Assembly: GCA_021443545.1 (NCBI GenBank)
Contig: JABUTU010000037.1
Span: 1 to 64,000, forward strand
Origin: Marinilabiliaceae bacterium
GTDB taxonomy: Bacteria > Bacteroidota > Bacteroidia > Bacteroidales > Marinilabiliaceae
Direction of reading: 5' to 3'
Length of the DNA: 64,000 nt
The notes beneath the pieces were generated by a model that had not been told where the DNA came from, did not search any database, and saw nothing but the letters and a program-made list of their open reading frames with translations. This document shows, piece by piece, positions 45,105 through 52,926 of the stretch. How positions within the stretch are numbered: position 1 is the first letter of the stretch; every line of letters begins with the position of its first letter. Both the position numbers and the translations under genes were made by a program.

Positions 45105-46181
45105 TCAGTTTATAGATTCAGCAGCTTTCATCTCTGCCTTATATTTCCATGATGCATGAGCTTTGTCGCGAGGACAGATGAATATTACTCCGTCGCGTTC
45201 TATGATAACGTAGTTGTTGAGGCTGTCGGCGATGACAGTTTTTTCTTTTGGTATTCTGACCAGACACCCTTTACTATCTTTTAAGATAGCATTACCTTCA
45301 ATCAGGGCATTGTCAAAATCGTCTTTGCTCGCCTGCTCGTAAATAGAGTCCCAACTTCCTAAGTCGGCCCAAAGAGCCTCAGTCTGCTGAACGTATACGT
45401 TGCGGGCCTTCTCCATCACGCCATAGTCAATGGAGACATTCTCACACTCCTCGTACACTCTGGTAATTGACTCCTTAGTCCAATGAGAAGATGGGATAGC
45501 GTCTAATGCATCGAACTGGCTTTGCACGTTAGGCATATACTTGGAAAGAGCCCTCTCTATAGAAGATACGCGCCAAATGAAGACACCTGTGTTCCAACAG
45601 AATTCACCACAGTCGTAGAAGATTTTTGCCATCTCCTCATTAGGCTTTTCAGTAAATGTCTTGACATTATTGAGGAGTTTATATTGGTCGCTGATGGTGT
45701 CACCTACCTGAATGTATCCGAATGCTGTCTCTGGTCTGTGAGCTCTGACGCCGATTGTTAATAGAGTGTCATCTGATTCAGAAACGAAACGAATGCCAGT
45801 ATTGATGCTCTCTATGAACAGGTTTTCACTTGTAATGAGGTGGTCAGATGGTGTGACAATAACGATAGCATCAGAGTCCCTCTGTTTTATAAAAGCATTG
45901 GCAAAAGCAATGCATGGGGCCGTGTTTCTGCGAAATGGTTCGCAAAGGATGTTCTCCAATGGAACATCTGGAAGTTGTTCGTGTACAATTGTTTTGTACC
46001 GCTCATTGGTGACTACGACGAAGTGGGAAGGTTCGCATATATTTCTGAATCTGTCGTATGTCAGCTGAAGCATAGTCCGCCCCAACCCCATCAGATCGAG
46101 GAACTGCTTGGGCATAGCCTGTCTGCTTAAGGGCCAAAGGCGATTGCCTTGACCACCAGCCATTATTGTGCAATATATCAT
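45105..46181 (-). CDS. manC: mannose-1-phosphate guanylyltransferase, second copy
   Basis: 358 residues, paralogous to the copy at 18112. The signature MAGGQGNRLWPLSRQAMPKQF spans 7-27, with VTPSDHLI, KTFTEKPNEEMAK and ALWADLGSWDSIYEQ. It makes GDP-mannose. Nothing around it uses GDP-mannose, in contrast to the first copy beside fkp. It leads an operon with a coiled-coil protein and an M16 peptidase. A dyad lies upstream at 46208-46227, overlapping an imperfect -7 box. Confidence 0.92.
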   Translation of the reverse strand: MIYCTIMAGGQGNRLWPLSRQAMPKQFLDLMGLGRTMLQLTYDRFRNICEPSHFVVVTNERYKTIVHEQLPDVPLENILCEPFRRNTAPCIAFANAFIKQRDSDAIVIVTPSDHLITSENLFIESINTGIRFVSESDDTLLTIGVRAHRPETAFGYIQVGDTISDQYKLLNNVKTFTEKPNEEMAKIFYDCGEFCWNTGVFIWRVSSIERALSKYMPNVQSQFDALDAIPSSHWTKESITRVYEECENVSIDYGVMEKARNVYVQQTEALWADLGSWDSIYEQASKDDFDNALIEGNAILKDSKGCLVRIPKEKTVIADSLNNYVIIERDGVIFICPRDKAHASWKYKAEMKAAESIN

Positions 46182-46207
46182 ATCGATGGTGGTTCTTCTT
46201 GGTTATA

Positions 46208-46227
46208 ATTGCTACGAATTTAGCAAT
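46208..46227. promoter_or_regulatory. inverted repeat between divergent manC and mlaE
   Basis: ATTGCTA (46208-46214) and TAGCAAT (46221-46227) are exact complements with a 6-base spacer. The spacer and right arm include TAAATTCG on the minus strand (46222-46215), a seven-of-eight -7 match for manC, so a bound regulator would block it. Confidence 0.4.
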
Positions 46228-46265
46228 ATTTTTTCAAATGTGATTTAGGAGATAAGAAAACATTG

Positions 46266-46273
46266 TAATTTTG
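46266..46273 (+). promoter_or_regulatory. -7 box of mlaE-mlaF
   Basis: TAATTTTG is an exact TAnnTTTG match, 33 bases before the mlaE ATG at 46307. The -33 region is weak. Confidence 0.5.
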
Positions 46274-46306
46274 AGCAAAATAAGTTGTAGTTGTCCATTT
46301 TTTTGT

Positions 46307-47053
46307 ATGGTAAGGAGCTTTTTCTTTCATTTGGGTCGTTATGTTCTGTTTCTGCGTCAGATGTTCAGGCGTCCAGAGAAGTGGAGTATCTTTGGTCGCA
46401 GGATTGTTGTTGAGATAGAAAAGTTGGGGGTGGATTCTCTCGGCATAGTGGTTGTTATCTCACTCTTTGTGGGTGCGGTTATAACCATTCAGACAGCGAC
46501 TAATCTGGAGAATCCTTTTATTCCGAGGTATAGTGTCGGAACGGCATCCCGTGAGTCTATTCTGCTTGAGTTTTCAAGTACCATAGTATGTCTAATCTTG
46601 GCAGGCAAGATAGGGTCGAATATTTCGAGTGAGATAGGCACAATGCGTATCACAGAGCAGATAGATGCGCTCGAGATAATGGGGGTCAATTCGGTCGGTT
46701 ATCTTGTTAGCCCTAAGGTTATAGCGATGATTGTGTCGGTTCCTATCCTTGTAATCTTCAGTATGTTCATAGGCATTGTAGGAGGCTGGATGTCGGGGGG
46801 TTACACTGGACTTGTGCCTTCAGATGATTATATACATGGCATACAGGTTGCTTTCAGACCATATTATGTGACATATTCTCTTGTCAAGTCGACACTCTTT
46901 GCTTTTGTAATCTCGACAGTAGCATCATATTGGGGATTTTACGTAAAAGGCGGAGCCCTTGAAGTGGGTCGGGCAAGTACTAAGACGGTAGTGACAAGTT
47001 CGATAGTCATACTGATAATCAATTTACTTATAACACAGATTTGGCTTAACTGA
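46307..47053 (+). CDS. mlaE: MlaE family lipid ABC-transporter permease
   Basis: 248 residues from the ATG at 46307 (MVRSFFFHLGRYVLF); the frame extends to a TTG at 46271 that lies within the promoter. Five to six helices; the MlaE signatures are visible as ESILLEFSSTIVCLILAGKIGSNISSEIGTM and EQIDALEIMGVNSVGYLVSPK. MlaE forms the inner-membrane permease that moves phospholipid between membranes with MlaF (ATPase) and an MCE protein. The MlaF gene follows by 7 bases. No MCE (mlaD) gene lies beside it. Confidence 0.93.
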   Translation: MVRSFFFHLGRYVLFLRQMFRRPEKWSIFGRRIVVEIEKLGVDSLGIVVVISLFVGAVITIQTATNLENPFIPRYSVGTASRESILLEFSSTIVCLILAGKIGSNISSEIGTMRITEQIDALEIMGVNSVGYLVSPKVIAMIVSVPILVIFSMFIGIVGGWMSGGYTGLVPSDDYIHGIQVAFRPYYVTYSLVKSTLFAFVISTVASYWGFYVKGGALEVGRASTKTVVTSSIVILIINLLITQIWLN

Positions 47054-47060
47054 GAGCATT

Positions 47061-47810
47061 ATGATAGAGGCAATAGAAGTCAGAAAGCAATTCTCTGGGC
47101 GAGAGATTATACATGGAGTAAGTGCTCTTTTTGAGTCGGGCAAGACGAATCTGATTATCGGCAAGAGTGGTTCGGGCAAGACAGTGCTGCTGAAGACACT
47201 TGTTGGACTCTATGGCGCCGATTCGGGCGATATACTCTACCATGGGCGTTCTCTTAAGTCGCTTTCGCAGCAACAACGGCATTCGCTCAGACAAGAGATT
47301 GGTATGCTCTTCCAGGGGTCTGCTTTAATCGACTCGTTGACAGTCGAGGAGAACGTTATGTTTCCACTTGATATGTTTACAGATATGTCGCATGACGAGA
47401 GGAGAAGGAGAGCACGTGCATGTTTAGATAGAGTCAATATTCAGTCGGAGGCATATAAACTCTTCTCCTCAGAGATATCGGGAGGAATGCAGAAACGTGT
47501 TGCCATAGCGAGAGCAATAGCCCTAAAGCCACGATATCTCTTCTGTGATGAACCAAACTCTGGATTAGACCCTCTGACAGCAAGTGTGATAGATAGATTG
47601 ATTTTCGACATCACAAAGGAGTTCAATATAACGACAATAATCAATACTCACGATATGAATAGTGTAATGAGTATTGGAGAGCATATAATCTATATCGACT
47701 CAGGCAATAAGGAGTGGGAGGGTAGCAGAGAGACAATCCTTGAGGCGGATGTTGCAACACTCAAAGAATTTCTTTCGCCATTGTCCAACGCATTGTCGCA
47801 CAAAGCGTAG
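47061..47810 (+). CDS. mlaF: MlaF family ABC-transporter ATPase
   Basis: 249 residues. Walker A is GKSGSGKT (residues 35-42), the signature motif is SGGMQKRVAIARA, Walker B is FCDEPNSGLDP, and the H-loop is INTHDMNSV. It powers lipid transport through MlaE. The gene ends 94 bases before panC, which has its own promoter. Confidence 0.94.
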   Translation: MIEAIEVRKQFSGREIIHGVSALFESGKTNLIIGKSGSGKTVLLKTLVGLYGADSGDILYHGRSLKSLSQQQRHSLRQEIGMLFQGSALIDSLTVEENVMFPLDMFTDMSHDERRRRARACLDRVNIQSEAYKLFSSEISGGMQKRVAIARAIALKPRYLFCDEPNSGLDPLTASVIDRLIFDITKEFNITTIINTHDMNSVMSIGEHIIYIDSGNKEWEGSRETILEADVATLKEFLSPLSNALSHKA

Positions 47811-47888
47811 CCACCGTTATATGCATCTATTTTTTTGTTGCAGAGCTAAGATTTACATTTTTTAAGAACAACATATAACACTTTTCTG

Positions 47889-47896
47889 TAACTTTG
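47889..47896 (+). promoter_or_regulatory. -7 box placed directly before panC
   Basis: TAACTTTG is an exact match ending eight bases before the panC ATG at 47905, so the mRNA is probably leaderless or nearly so. Confidence 0.6.
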
Positions 47897-47904
47897 CGTT
47901 CCAA

Positions 47905-48762
47905 ATGGAAGTAAAGAACACCATAAAGGATCTCAAGGCATCCGTTGCATTGGCTCGTCAGAATGGTAGTCGCATAGGGCTTGTACCTACGATGGGTGCT
48001 CTTCATCAAGGACATCTGTCGCTTGTGAAGCGGGCATGTAGTGAGTGTGATTTTGTAGTGGTTAGCATTTTTGTGAATCCTACTCAATTCAACAATGCTG
48101 AGGATCTGAAGACATATCCGCGGACTCTGGAAGAAGATTTGCGACTGCTTTCAGAAAATGCAAATGTTGATGTGGTGTTTGCACCTTCTGTCGAGGAGAT
48201 TTATCCGCAACCTGATACTCGTCAGTTTGAACTTGGGAAGTTGGCTGAGGTTATGGAGGGACGATACAGGCCGGGGCATTTTAATGGCGTTGCGCAGATA
48301 GTCAGCAAACTTTTTATGTTTGTTGAGCCTGACAAGGCCTTCTTCGGAGAGAAGGACTTTCAGCAGTTGGCAATTATACGTCAGTTGGTGAAGAATCTTA
48401 ACTTCAGCATCGAGATTGTAGGTTGTCCGATTGTAAGATATATGGATGGTTTGGCAGTCAGTTCGCGAAACACTCTTTTGACTGAGGAGCAGCGAGCGAT
48501 AGCACCAATAATTCAAGCGACTCTTAGGCGTTCGGTCGAGGAGATGCAATACAAAATGAAGCCATCGGAGGTTGTAGATTGGGTGACAAATACACTCAAT
48601 AAGATTCAGCCTTTACAGATGGAGTATTATTCTATAGTTGATGGAATAACACTTCAACCTGTAAACTCCTGGGAGGAGTCGGACTATGTGGTTGGTTGTA
48701 TTACATGCTATTGTGGTAAGGTGCGTCTGATTGACAACATTACATATAAAAAGAGTATCTGA
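47905..48762 (+). CDS. panC: pantothenate synthetase
   Basis: 285 residues. [17 protein letters not shown] carries the HxGH (HQGH) ATP-binding motif; [37 protein letters not shown] and [17 protein letters not shown] are conserved. [11 protein letters not shown] is the KMSKS-like loop. It joins pantoate and beta-alanine, using ATP, to make pantothenate, the precursor of coenzyme A. panD, which makes the beta-alanine, follows by 14 bases. Confidence 0.96.
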   Translation: MEVKNTIKDLKASVALARQNGSRIGLVPTMGALHQGHLSLVKRACSECDFVVVSIFVNPTQFNNAEDLKTYPRTLEEDLRLLSENANVDVVFAPSVEEIYPQPDTRQFELGKLAEVMEGRYRPGHFNGVAQIVSKLFMFVEPDKAFFGEKDFQQLAIIRQLVKNLNFSIEIVGCPIVRYMDGLAVSSRNTLLTEEQRAIAPIIQATLRRSVEEMQYKMKPSEVVDWVTNTLNKIQPLQMEYYSIVDGITLQPVNSWEESDYVVGCITCYCGKVRLIDNITYKKSI

Positions 48763-48776
48763 TTGATTTTTTAGCC

Positions 48777-49130
48777 ATGTGGATACATGTAGTTAAGTCG
48801 AAGATACACAATGTTCACGTTACCGAGTCGAATCTTAATTATATCGGGAGTATTACGATTGACGAGGATTTGATGGATGCCGCAGGTATCTATGAGAACG
48901 AGAAGGTACAAGTTGTGAACAATAATAATGGCGAGCGTTTTGATACGTACGTCATTAAGGGCGAGCGAGGTTCTGGCGTTGTATGTCTGAATGGCGCAGC
49001 TGCCCGTAAGGTTGCAGTAGGAGACGTGGTAATAATCATGGCCTACGCAATGATTGATGAGGCTGAAATCGCTGAATTTAAGCCGAAAATCGTTTTTCCC
49101 GACACTCTGACGAACCTTTTGGTTCGATGA
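48777..49130 (+). CDS. panD: aspartate 1-decarboxylase proenzyme
   Basis: 117 residues. The self-processing site is Gly24-Ser25 in NYIGSITID; cleavage converts Ser25 to the pyruvoyl cofactor. [15 protein letters not shown] and [17 protein letters not shown] follow, and [12 protein letters not shown] is near the end, all typical of PanD. It makes beta-alanine from aspartate for panC. A good terminator is at 49186-49223. Confidence 0.95.
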   Translation: MWIHVVKSKIHNVHVTESNLNYIGSITIDEDLMDAAGIYENEKVQVVNNNNGERFDTYVIKGERGSGVVCLNGAAARKVAVGDVVIIMAYAMIDEAEIAEFKPKIVFPDTLTNLLVR

Positions 49131-49185
49131 GCGTATGACTTAGAGTTCATAGTTGTTAATTTAATCATAGTAGTTTAGTAGTTAT

Positions 49186-49223
49186 TCACCTTGGAGCCGT
49201 GACGGTAGCCAAGGTGATTTTTT
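49186..49223 (+). terminator. intrinsic terminator of panC-panD
   Basis: TCACCTTGG (49186-49194) and CCAAGGTGA (49209-49217) are exact complements followed by six T; the loop has a small inner CCG/CGG stem. Confidence 0.9.
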
Positions 49224-49286
49224 ATTTAGACTATAGGTAGTTTTGTTCTGTGGGTCATATAGCAGGATATGAGATCGATGTAGAAT

Positions 49287-49320
49287 AAAAAAGCGCATCA
49301 AAACATTCGTTTTGATGCAC
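49287..49320 (-). terminator. intrinsic terminator of initiator tRNA-Met
   Basis: On the minus strand GTGCATCAAAAC pairs with GTTTTGATGCGC (12 pairs, one G-U) around GAAT, followed by six T. Confidence 0.92.
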
Positions 49321-49331
49321 TTCATCTTTAG

Positions 49332-49404
<73 letters not shown>

Positions 49405-49421
49405 ATATTGCTTAACGAGCA

Positions 49422-49450
49422 CAAAGGTAGTATTTTTTTTTTACTTGCAA
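49422..49450 (-). promoter_or_regulatory. promoter of initiator tRNA-fMet
   Basis: TACCTTTG (49429-49422, minus strand) with TTG at 49450-49448 and an 18-base spacer; 17 bases separate it from the tRNA. Confidence 0.8.
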
Positions 49451-49521
49451 ACACTTTTGAGAAAAAAGCTTTTCCAAAAATGTGTTTTTAGCCATGAGGG
49501 GGATATGAAACCCACATATAA

Positions 49522-49562
49522 CACAAGAGGGTGTGCCATGAAAGCTGACACACCCCTCTTAT
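49522..49562 (-). terminator. stem-loop after tRNA-Arg(TCT)
   Basis: On the minus strand AAGAGGGGTGTGTCA pairs with TGGCACACCCTCTT, with one bulged G and a G-U. The bases after are T-rich but not a T-run. It may end the tRNA-Arg transcript. Confidence 0.6.
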
Positions 49563-49581
49563 AAGAGGATTCTAAAACCAG

Positions 49582-49655
49582 TGATCCCGGCGGGATTCGA
49601 ACCCACGACCCGCAGCTTAGAAGGCTGCTGCTCTATCCAGCTGAGCTACGAGACC
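49582..49655 (-). tRNA. tRNA-Arg, anticodon TCT
   Basis: 74 bases. Acceptor GGTCTCG/CGGGATC (two G-U), D-arm GCTC/GAGC, anticodon stem GCAGC/GCTGC around CTTCTAA, T-arm GTGGG-TTCGAAT-CCCGC. It reads AGA (and AGG). Own promoter at 49690. Confidence 0.95.
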
Positions 49656-49689
49656 AACCTGTATAATAATGTCCCTCGCAGAACGGGTG

Positions 49690-49697
49690 CAAAGTTA
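49690..49697 (-). promoter_or_regulatory. -7 box of tRNA-Arg(TCT)
   Basis: TAACTTTG on the minus strand, an exact match followed by CACCCG, identical to the tRNA-Cys promoter over the first ten bases from TTTG. At the -33 position there is only TTT. Confidence 0.75.
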
Positions 49698-49733
49698 GTA
49701 ATCTTTTCCGTATATAAAACAGCGTGTATGATT

Positions 49734-50987
49734 TTATTTCTCTTCTTTAACTGACAGAAACGGAATAACCGCCATTCCAGGTATAGTACATATCAGAATG
49801 TAGACGAAGAATCCCTGATAGCCGAGTGTGTCAGCGACAAAGCCAGAAATCATTCCAGGGAGCATCATACCCAACGCCATGATTCCAGTAGCAAGCGCAT
49901 ATTCTGCAGTCTTATACTGACTGTTTCTGACGTAGTGAATTAGGAAAAGCATATACGAGGTGAAGCCAAAGCCATATCCAAATTGCTCAATAATGATGGC
50001 GCTCCATACAGATAAAGAGCAAGATTCTGGCTGGTGTATCGATAACAAAACATAGGCAATATTGGGGATGTTCATACATAAAGCCATGGGCCAAAGGCTC
50101 TTTTCCAATCCTTTATGTGCAACATATATTCCTCCCAGGATCCCTCCTGTTGTCAGAGCAATTATCCCAGCTGTGCCGTACATTATACCATAAAGATCCA
50201 TGCTCATTTCAAGTCCTCCCTTTTCAGTCTCTGCAAGCAGAAACGAAGGTGCTATCTTGCTGAGCTGTGCCTCGCCAAACCTGTAGAGAAGTATGAAAAG
50301 CATTGCGGGAATAACCCTGTATTTTGAGAAGAAGGATTTTAAGATTGTGGAGTATATGCCAGCTCCTTCTGAACGGCAATCTCTCATGTCGCTCGGAGGA
50401 TGTGGCATTGTTAAAGCATTGGTGATCATCAGAGCGGCAAGTGTTATTGCAAGAATAATGAGAGAGTATAACCATGCTTTCTCTGTTTTGTTTTCTACGA
50501 AGCCGGATATGTTGTGGACAAGTATCGGAATGGCTCCGACAGCTGCCATTGAGCCTATTCTGTAGAATGTGGAGCGGAATCCTACGAAATAGTTCTGTTG
50601 TTTGGTGTTGAGTGCAAGCATATAGTATCCGTCGCAGGCTATATCGTGAGATGCAGAGGTGAAGGCTATAAGAAGAAAACAAGTAAGACTGAGTGGATAG
50701 AATATTTCGCTCTTCAGTGAGAACGCAAGAGTTATGAAGAGAAGAGCAACTGCAGTCTGAGTCCATATAATCCATTCTCTTTTTGTCCCATATTTTTCAA
50801 TGATAGGACTCCACAGGGGTTTTATGGTCCATGGTAGGTATAGCAAGGAGGTCCAGAAGGCATAGGACGAAGCTGAAATGTCCAGTGCTTGATACATGAC
50901 TACACTTGTAGTCATCACAATACTATAAGGTATAGCCTGATAAATATATAGCGATGGGAGGAATCTTAGAGGTTTTAGTTTTTCCAT
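49734..50987 (-). CDS. MFS transporter, AmpG/PAT-like
   Basis: 417 residues with 12 membrane segments. PWTIKPLWSPIIEKYGTKREWI near residue 53 and the conserved loop between helices 2 and 3 resemble the PAT/AmpG branch of the major facilitator superfamily, which imports muropeptides or acetyl-CoA-like compounds. Substrate is inferred, not proven. It ends an operon with an EamA transporter (5-base gap) and radC. Confidence 0.8.
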   Translation of the reverse strand: MEKLKPLRFLPSLYIYQAIPYSIVMTTSVVMYQALDISASSYAFWTSLLYLPWTIKPLWSPIIEKYGTKREWIIWTQTAVALLFITLAFSLKSEIFYPLSLTCFLLIAFTSASHDIACDGYYMLALNTKQQNYFVGFRSTFYRIGSMAAVGAIPILVHNISGFVENKTEKAWLYSLIILAITLAALMITNALTMPHPPSDMRDCRSEGAGIYSTILKSFFSKYRVIPAMLFILLYRFGEAQLSKIAPSFLLAETEKGGLEMSMDLYGIMYGTAGIIALTTGGILGGIYVAHKGLEKSLWPMALCMNIPNIAYVLLSIHQPESCSLSVWSAIIIEQFGYGFGFTSYMLFLIHYVRNSQYKTAEYALATGIMALGMMLPGMISGFVADTLGYQGFFVYILICTIPGMAVIPFLSVKEEK

Positions 50988-50992
50988 ATCTT

Positions 50993-51934
50993 TTAAATGA
51001 AGAAGAATGCAACACCAACAACGCTTAGCAGGGCACCGACAATCTCAATCCATGTCACTCTCTGTCGGCTTATCAGATAGGACGGAAGAAGTATTAACAC
51101 TGGTGTCAGAGCCATCAGTGTCTGAGCAATTCCTACCGAAGTATGACGTGTCGACTCTAATGAGAGGGCAACGCCTAAGAAGGGACCCGTTATAGTTGCA
51201 ATAAGTAACAAAAGCAACCCCTTCCTGTCGTGAAAAATCCGTGTCATTTTTGAATGCTCACCTCTTATAAAGAGTATAGCGGAGAAACCAATCAGACCAG
51301 CTACGCTTCTCATAAAGGTTGATGCAAAGGGAATTGATATTGATATACTGTTGGCATTTTCAGGAATAAGTGATTCGTAGTTGCTTATTCCCATTTTGCT
51401 TATGACTAACCCTACACCCTGACCCAAAGCAGCTCCTATCGCCAATAAAATGCCTGAGAATGGCAGTTTAAGATTTGTATGATTGTGTCCTTCGTCGTCT
51501 CTTTTTCTATTTAGGACACTGATGCCTATTCCAGTAGAGGTAAGCGCTATGCCTATTAGACATTTTATGGAGAGGCATTCGTCTAAAAGAAGCCATCCTG
51601 CCAAAGCTGCGGATGGTGCTGCAAGGGTCATGAAGAGCTGAGTGAAACGCGAACCGATGCGTGCATAGGCAGAGAACAGACATGTGTCGCCGAATACGTA
51701 TCCCACTATGCCAGAGAGTGTAAATATAAACCAAGTCTTCAAGTCGGTATATTGTGGTGTCAGGGAGCCTGTCATTACGAACATTGTGGCTGTTAAGAGT
51801 AGCATAGATAAAACCATTCGAATGATGTTTGTCACTAATGGTCCTATTCTTTTAACTGCGAATTCTGCTACAAGAGCAGTAATGGTCCATAAAATGGCGA
51901 CGGTAAGCGCCATTATCTCTCCTAAGTGTTGCAT
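50993..51934 (-). CDS. EamA/DMT family transporter
   Basis: 313 residues with about ten helices in two homologous EamA halves (residues 5-140 and 165-310; SAYARIGSRFTQLFMTLAAP and SLESTRHTSVGIAQTLMALTP are equivalent). DMT members export or import small metabolites, such as amino acids or nucleotide sugars; the substrate is unknown. The start overlaps the end of radC by 13 bases. Confidence 0.88.
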   Translation of the reverse strand: MQHLGEIMALTVAILWTITALVAEFAVKRIGPLVTNIIRMVLSMLLLTATMFVMTGSLTPQYTDLKTWFIFTLSGIVGYVFGDTCLFSAYARIGSRFTQLFMTLAAPSAALAGWLLLDECLSIKCLIGIALTSTGIGISVLNRKRDDEGHNHTNLKLPFSGILLAIGAALGQGVGLVISKMGISNYESLIPENANSISISIPFASTFMRSVAGLIGFSAILFIRGEHSKMTRIFHDRKGLLLLLIATITGPFLGVALSLESTRHTSVGIAQTLMALTPVLILLPSYLISRQRVTWIEIVGALLSVVGVAFFFI

Positions 51935-52647
51935 TCCTGGTATTCTGATTCGTTTGCAAAACTATAAAAGCTTCGCGGACCTACAATAATGTGGTCGTCA
52001 AATTTTAGCGAAACAGTTTGTGCTGCCTCCCTGATTTTCTCTGTTATTTTCTCGTCTTGGATGCTTGGCTTGGTATTGCCAGAGGGATGATTGTGTGATA
52101 TTATAAAACGAGTGGCATTGGATAACAGAATCTGTTTGAAGAGCGATCTGATGTCTATCATGATACTGTCGCGACCACCCTTCAAAAGCTCTTCATTGCG
52201 TAGTACATTACAATTGTTATCGAGCATCAAGATGCGAAAGTGCTCCTCGGGATAGTTGATCATATATGGTTTCAGCAACTTGTAGGCATCGTGGGGTGAG
52301 GTTATTTTTTTTATTGTGTGTTCTGCGTCGTACTGCGACTTTCTGTTGCCGAATTCCAGGGTGGCAACAATATGAGCGGCCTTAGCTTTGCCAATGCCAC
52401 CGATTTGCATTAATTCATGTACATTGATTCTTGCAAGCTGTGTCAGATTATTATCGTATTTGTCAAGGAGCTCCTGCGCCAGATCAGTCGCTGATTTTCC
52501 AGGGATGCCACTCCCAATCATGATTGCAAGAAGTTCGGCGTTAGTAAGCGACTCAGCTCCGTGGTTGATAAGTTTCTCTCGTGGTCGGTCGTCTTCAGGG
52601 AGGTCAAGAATCTTTCTGGATTGTTTTCTTTCGGTATTGTTGTTCAT
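51922..52647 (-). CDS. radC: RadC/JAB-domain protein
   Basis: 241 residues. An N-terminal helix-hairpin-helix part (residues 55-90: HELMQIGGIGKAKAAHIVA) precedes the JAMM zinc domain with HNHPSGNTKPSIQDEKIT near residue 185. Despite its name, RadC's role in DNA repair is not established; the fold suggests a deubiquitinase-like hydrolase or a role at recombination sites. It begins an operon with two transporters, an unusual partnership. Confidence 0.93.
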   Translation of the reverse strand: MNNNTERKQSRKILDLPEDDRPREKLINHGAESLTNAELLAIMIGSGIPGKSATDLAQELLDKYDNNLTQLARINVHELMQIGGIGKAKAAHIVATLEFGNRKSQYDAEHTIKKITSPHDAYKLLKPYMINYPEEHFRILMLDNNCNVLRNEELLKGGRDSIMIDIRSLFKQILLSNATRFIISHNHPSGNTKPSIQDEKITEKIREAAQTVSLKFDDHIIVGPRSFYSFANESEYQECNT

Positions 52648-52750
52648 AATTTAAGAGTTATTAATTTAATTCTACGGCTGAGTGCGAAAGTATCAACATT
52701 TCTAGTTATAGCCAAAGGAATTCCTTTTTATTGCCGTCACGACTTTATTT

Positions 52751-52780
52751 TGTTACATTTACGCGCTATAAGTGTTACAT
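52751..52780 (+). repeat. direct repeat upstream of the xylan operon
   Basis: TGTTACAT occurs at 52751-52758 and 52773-52780, 22 bases (two helix turns) apart, and about 50 to 80 bases upstream of a -7 box (TAACTTTG, 52831-52838) that lacks a good TTG. Such a pair is a reasonable activator site. Confidence 0.4.
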
Positions 52781-52830
52781 ATTCGATAATTTGTGATACT
52801 TAAATTAGATGTATTTTTGTTAATGAAAGG

Positions 52831-52838
52831 TAACTTTG
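52831..52838 (+). promoter_or_regulatory. -7 box of the xylan operon
   Basis: TAACTTTG is an exact TAnnTTTG match 88 bases before the ATG at 52927, giving a leader of roughly 80 bases. No TTG is at the usual distance, which suggests activator dependence. Confidence 0.55.
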
Positions 52839-52926
52839 CTAATTGGGTTAGTATCAATAGAAGAGATTTATAAACTGATATACACCTCTGTCAATACAGT
52901 AGAAAATTAATTCAAAAAATAATTTT

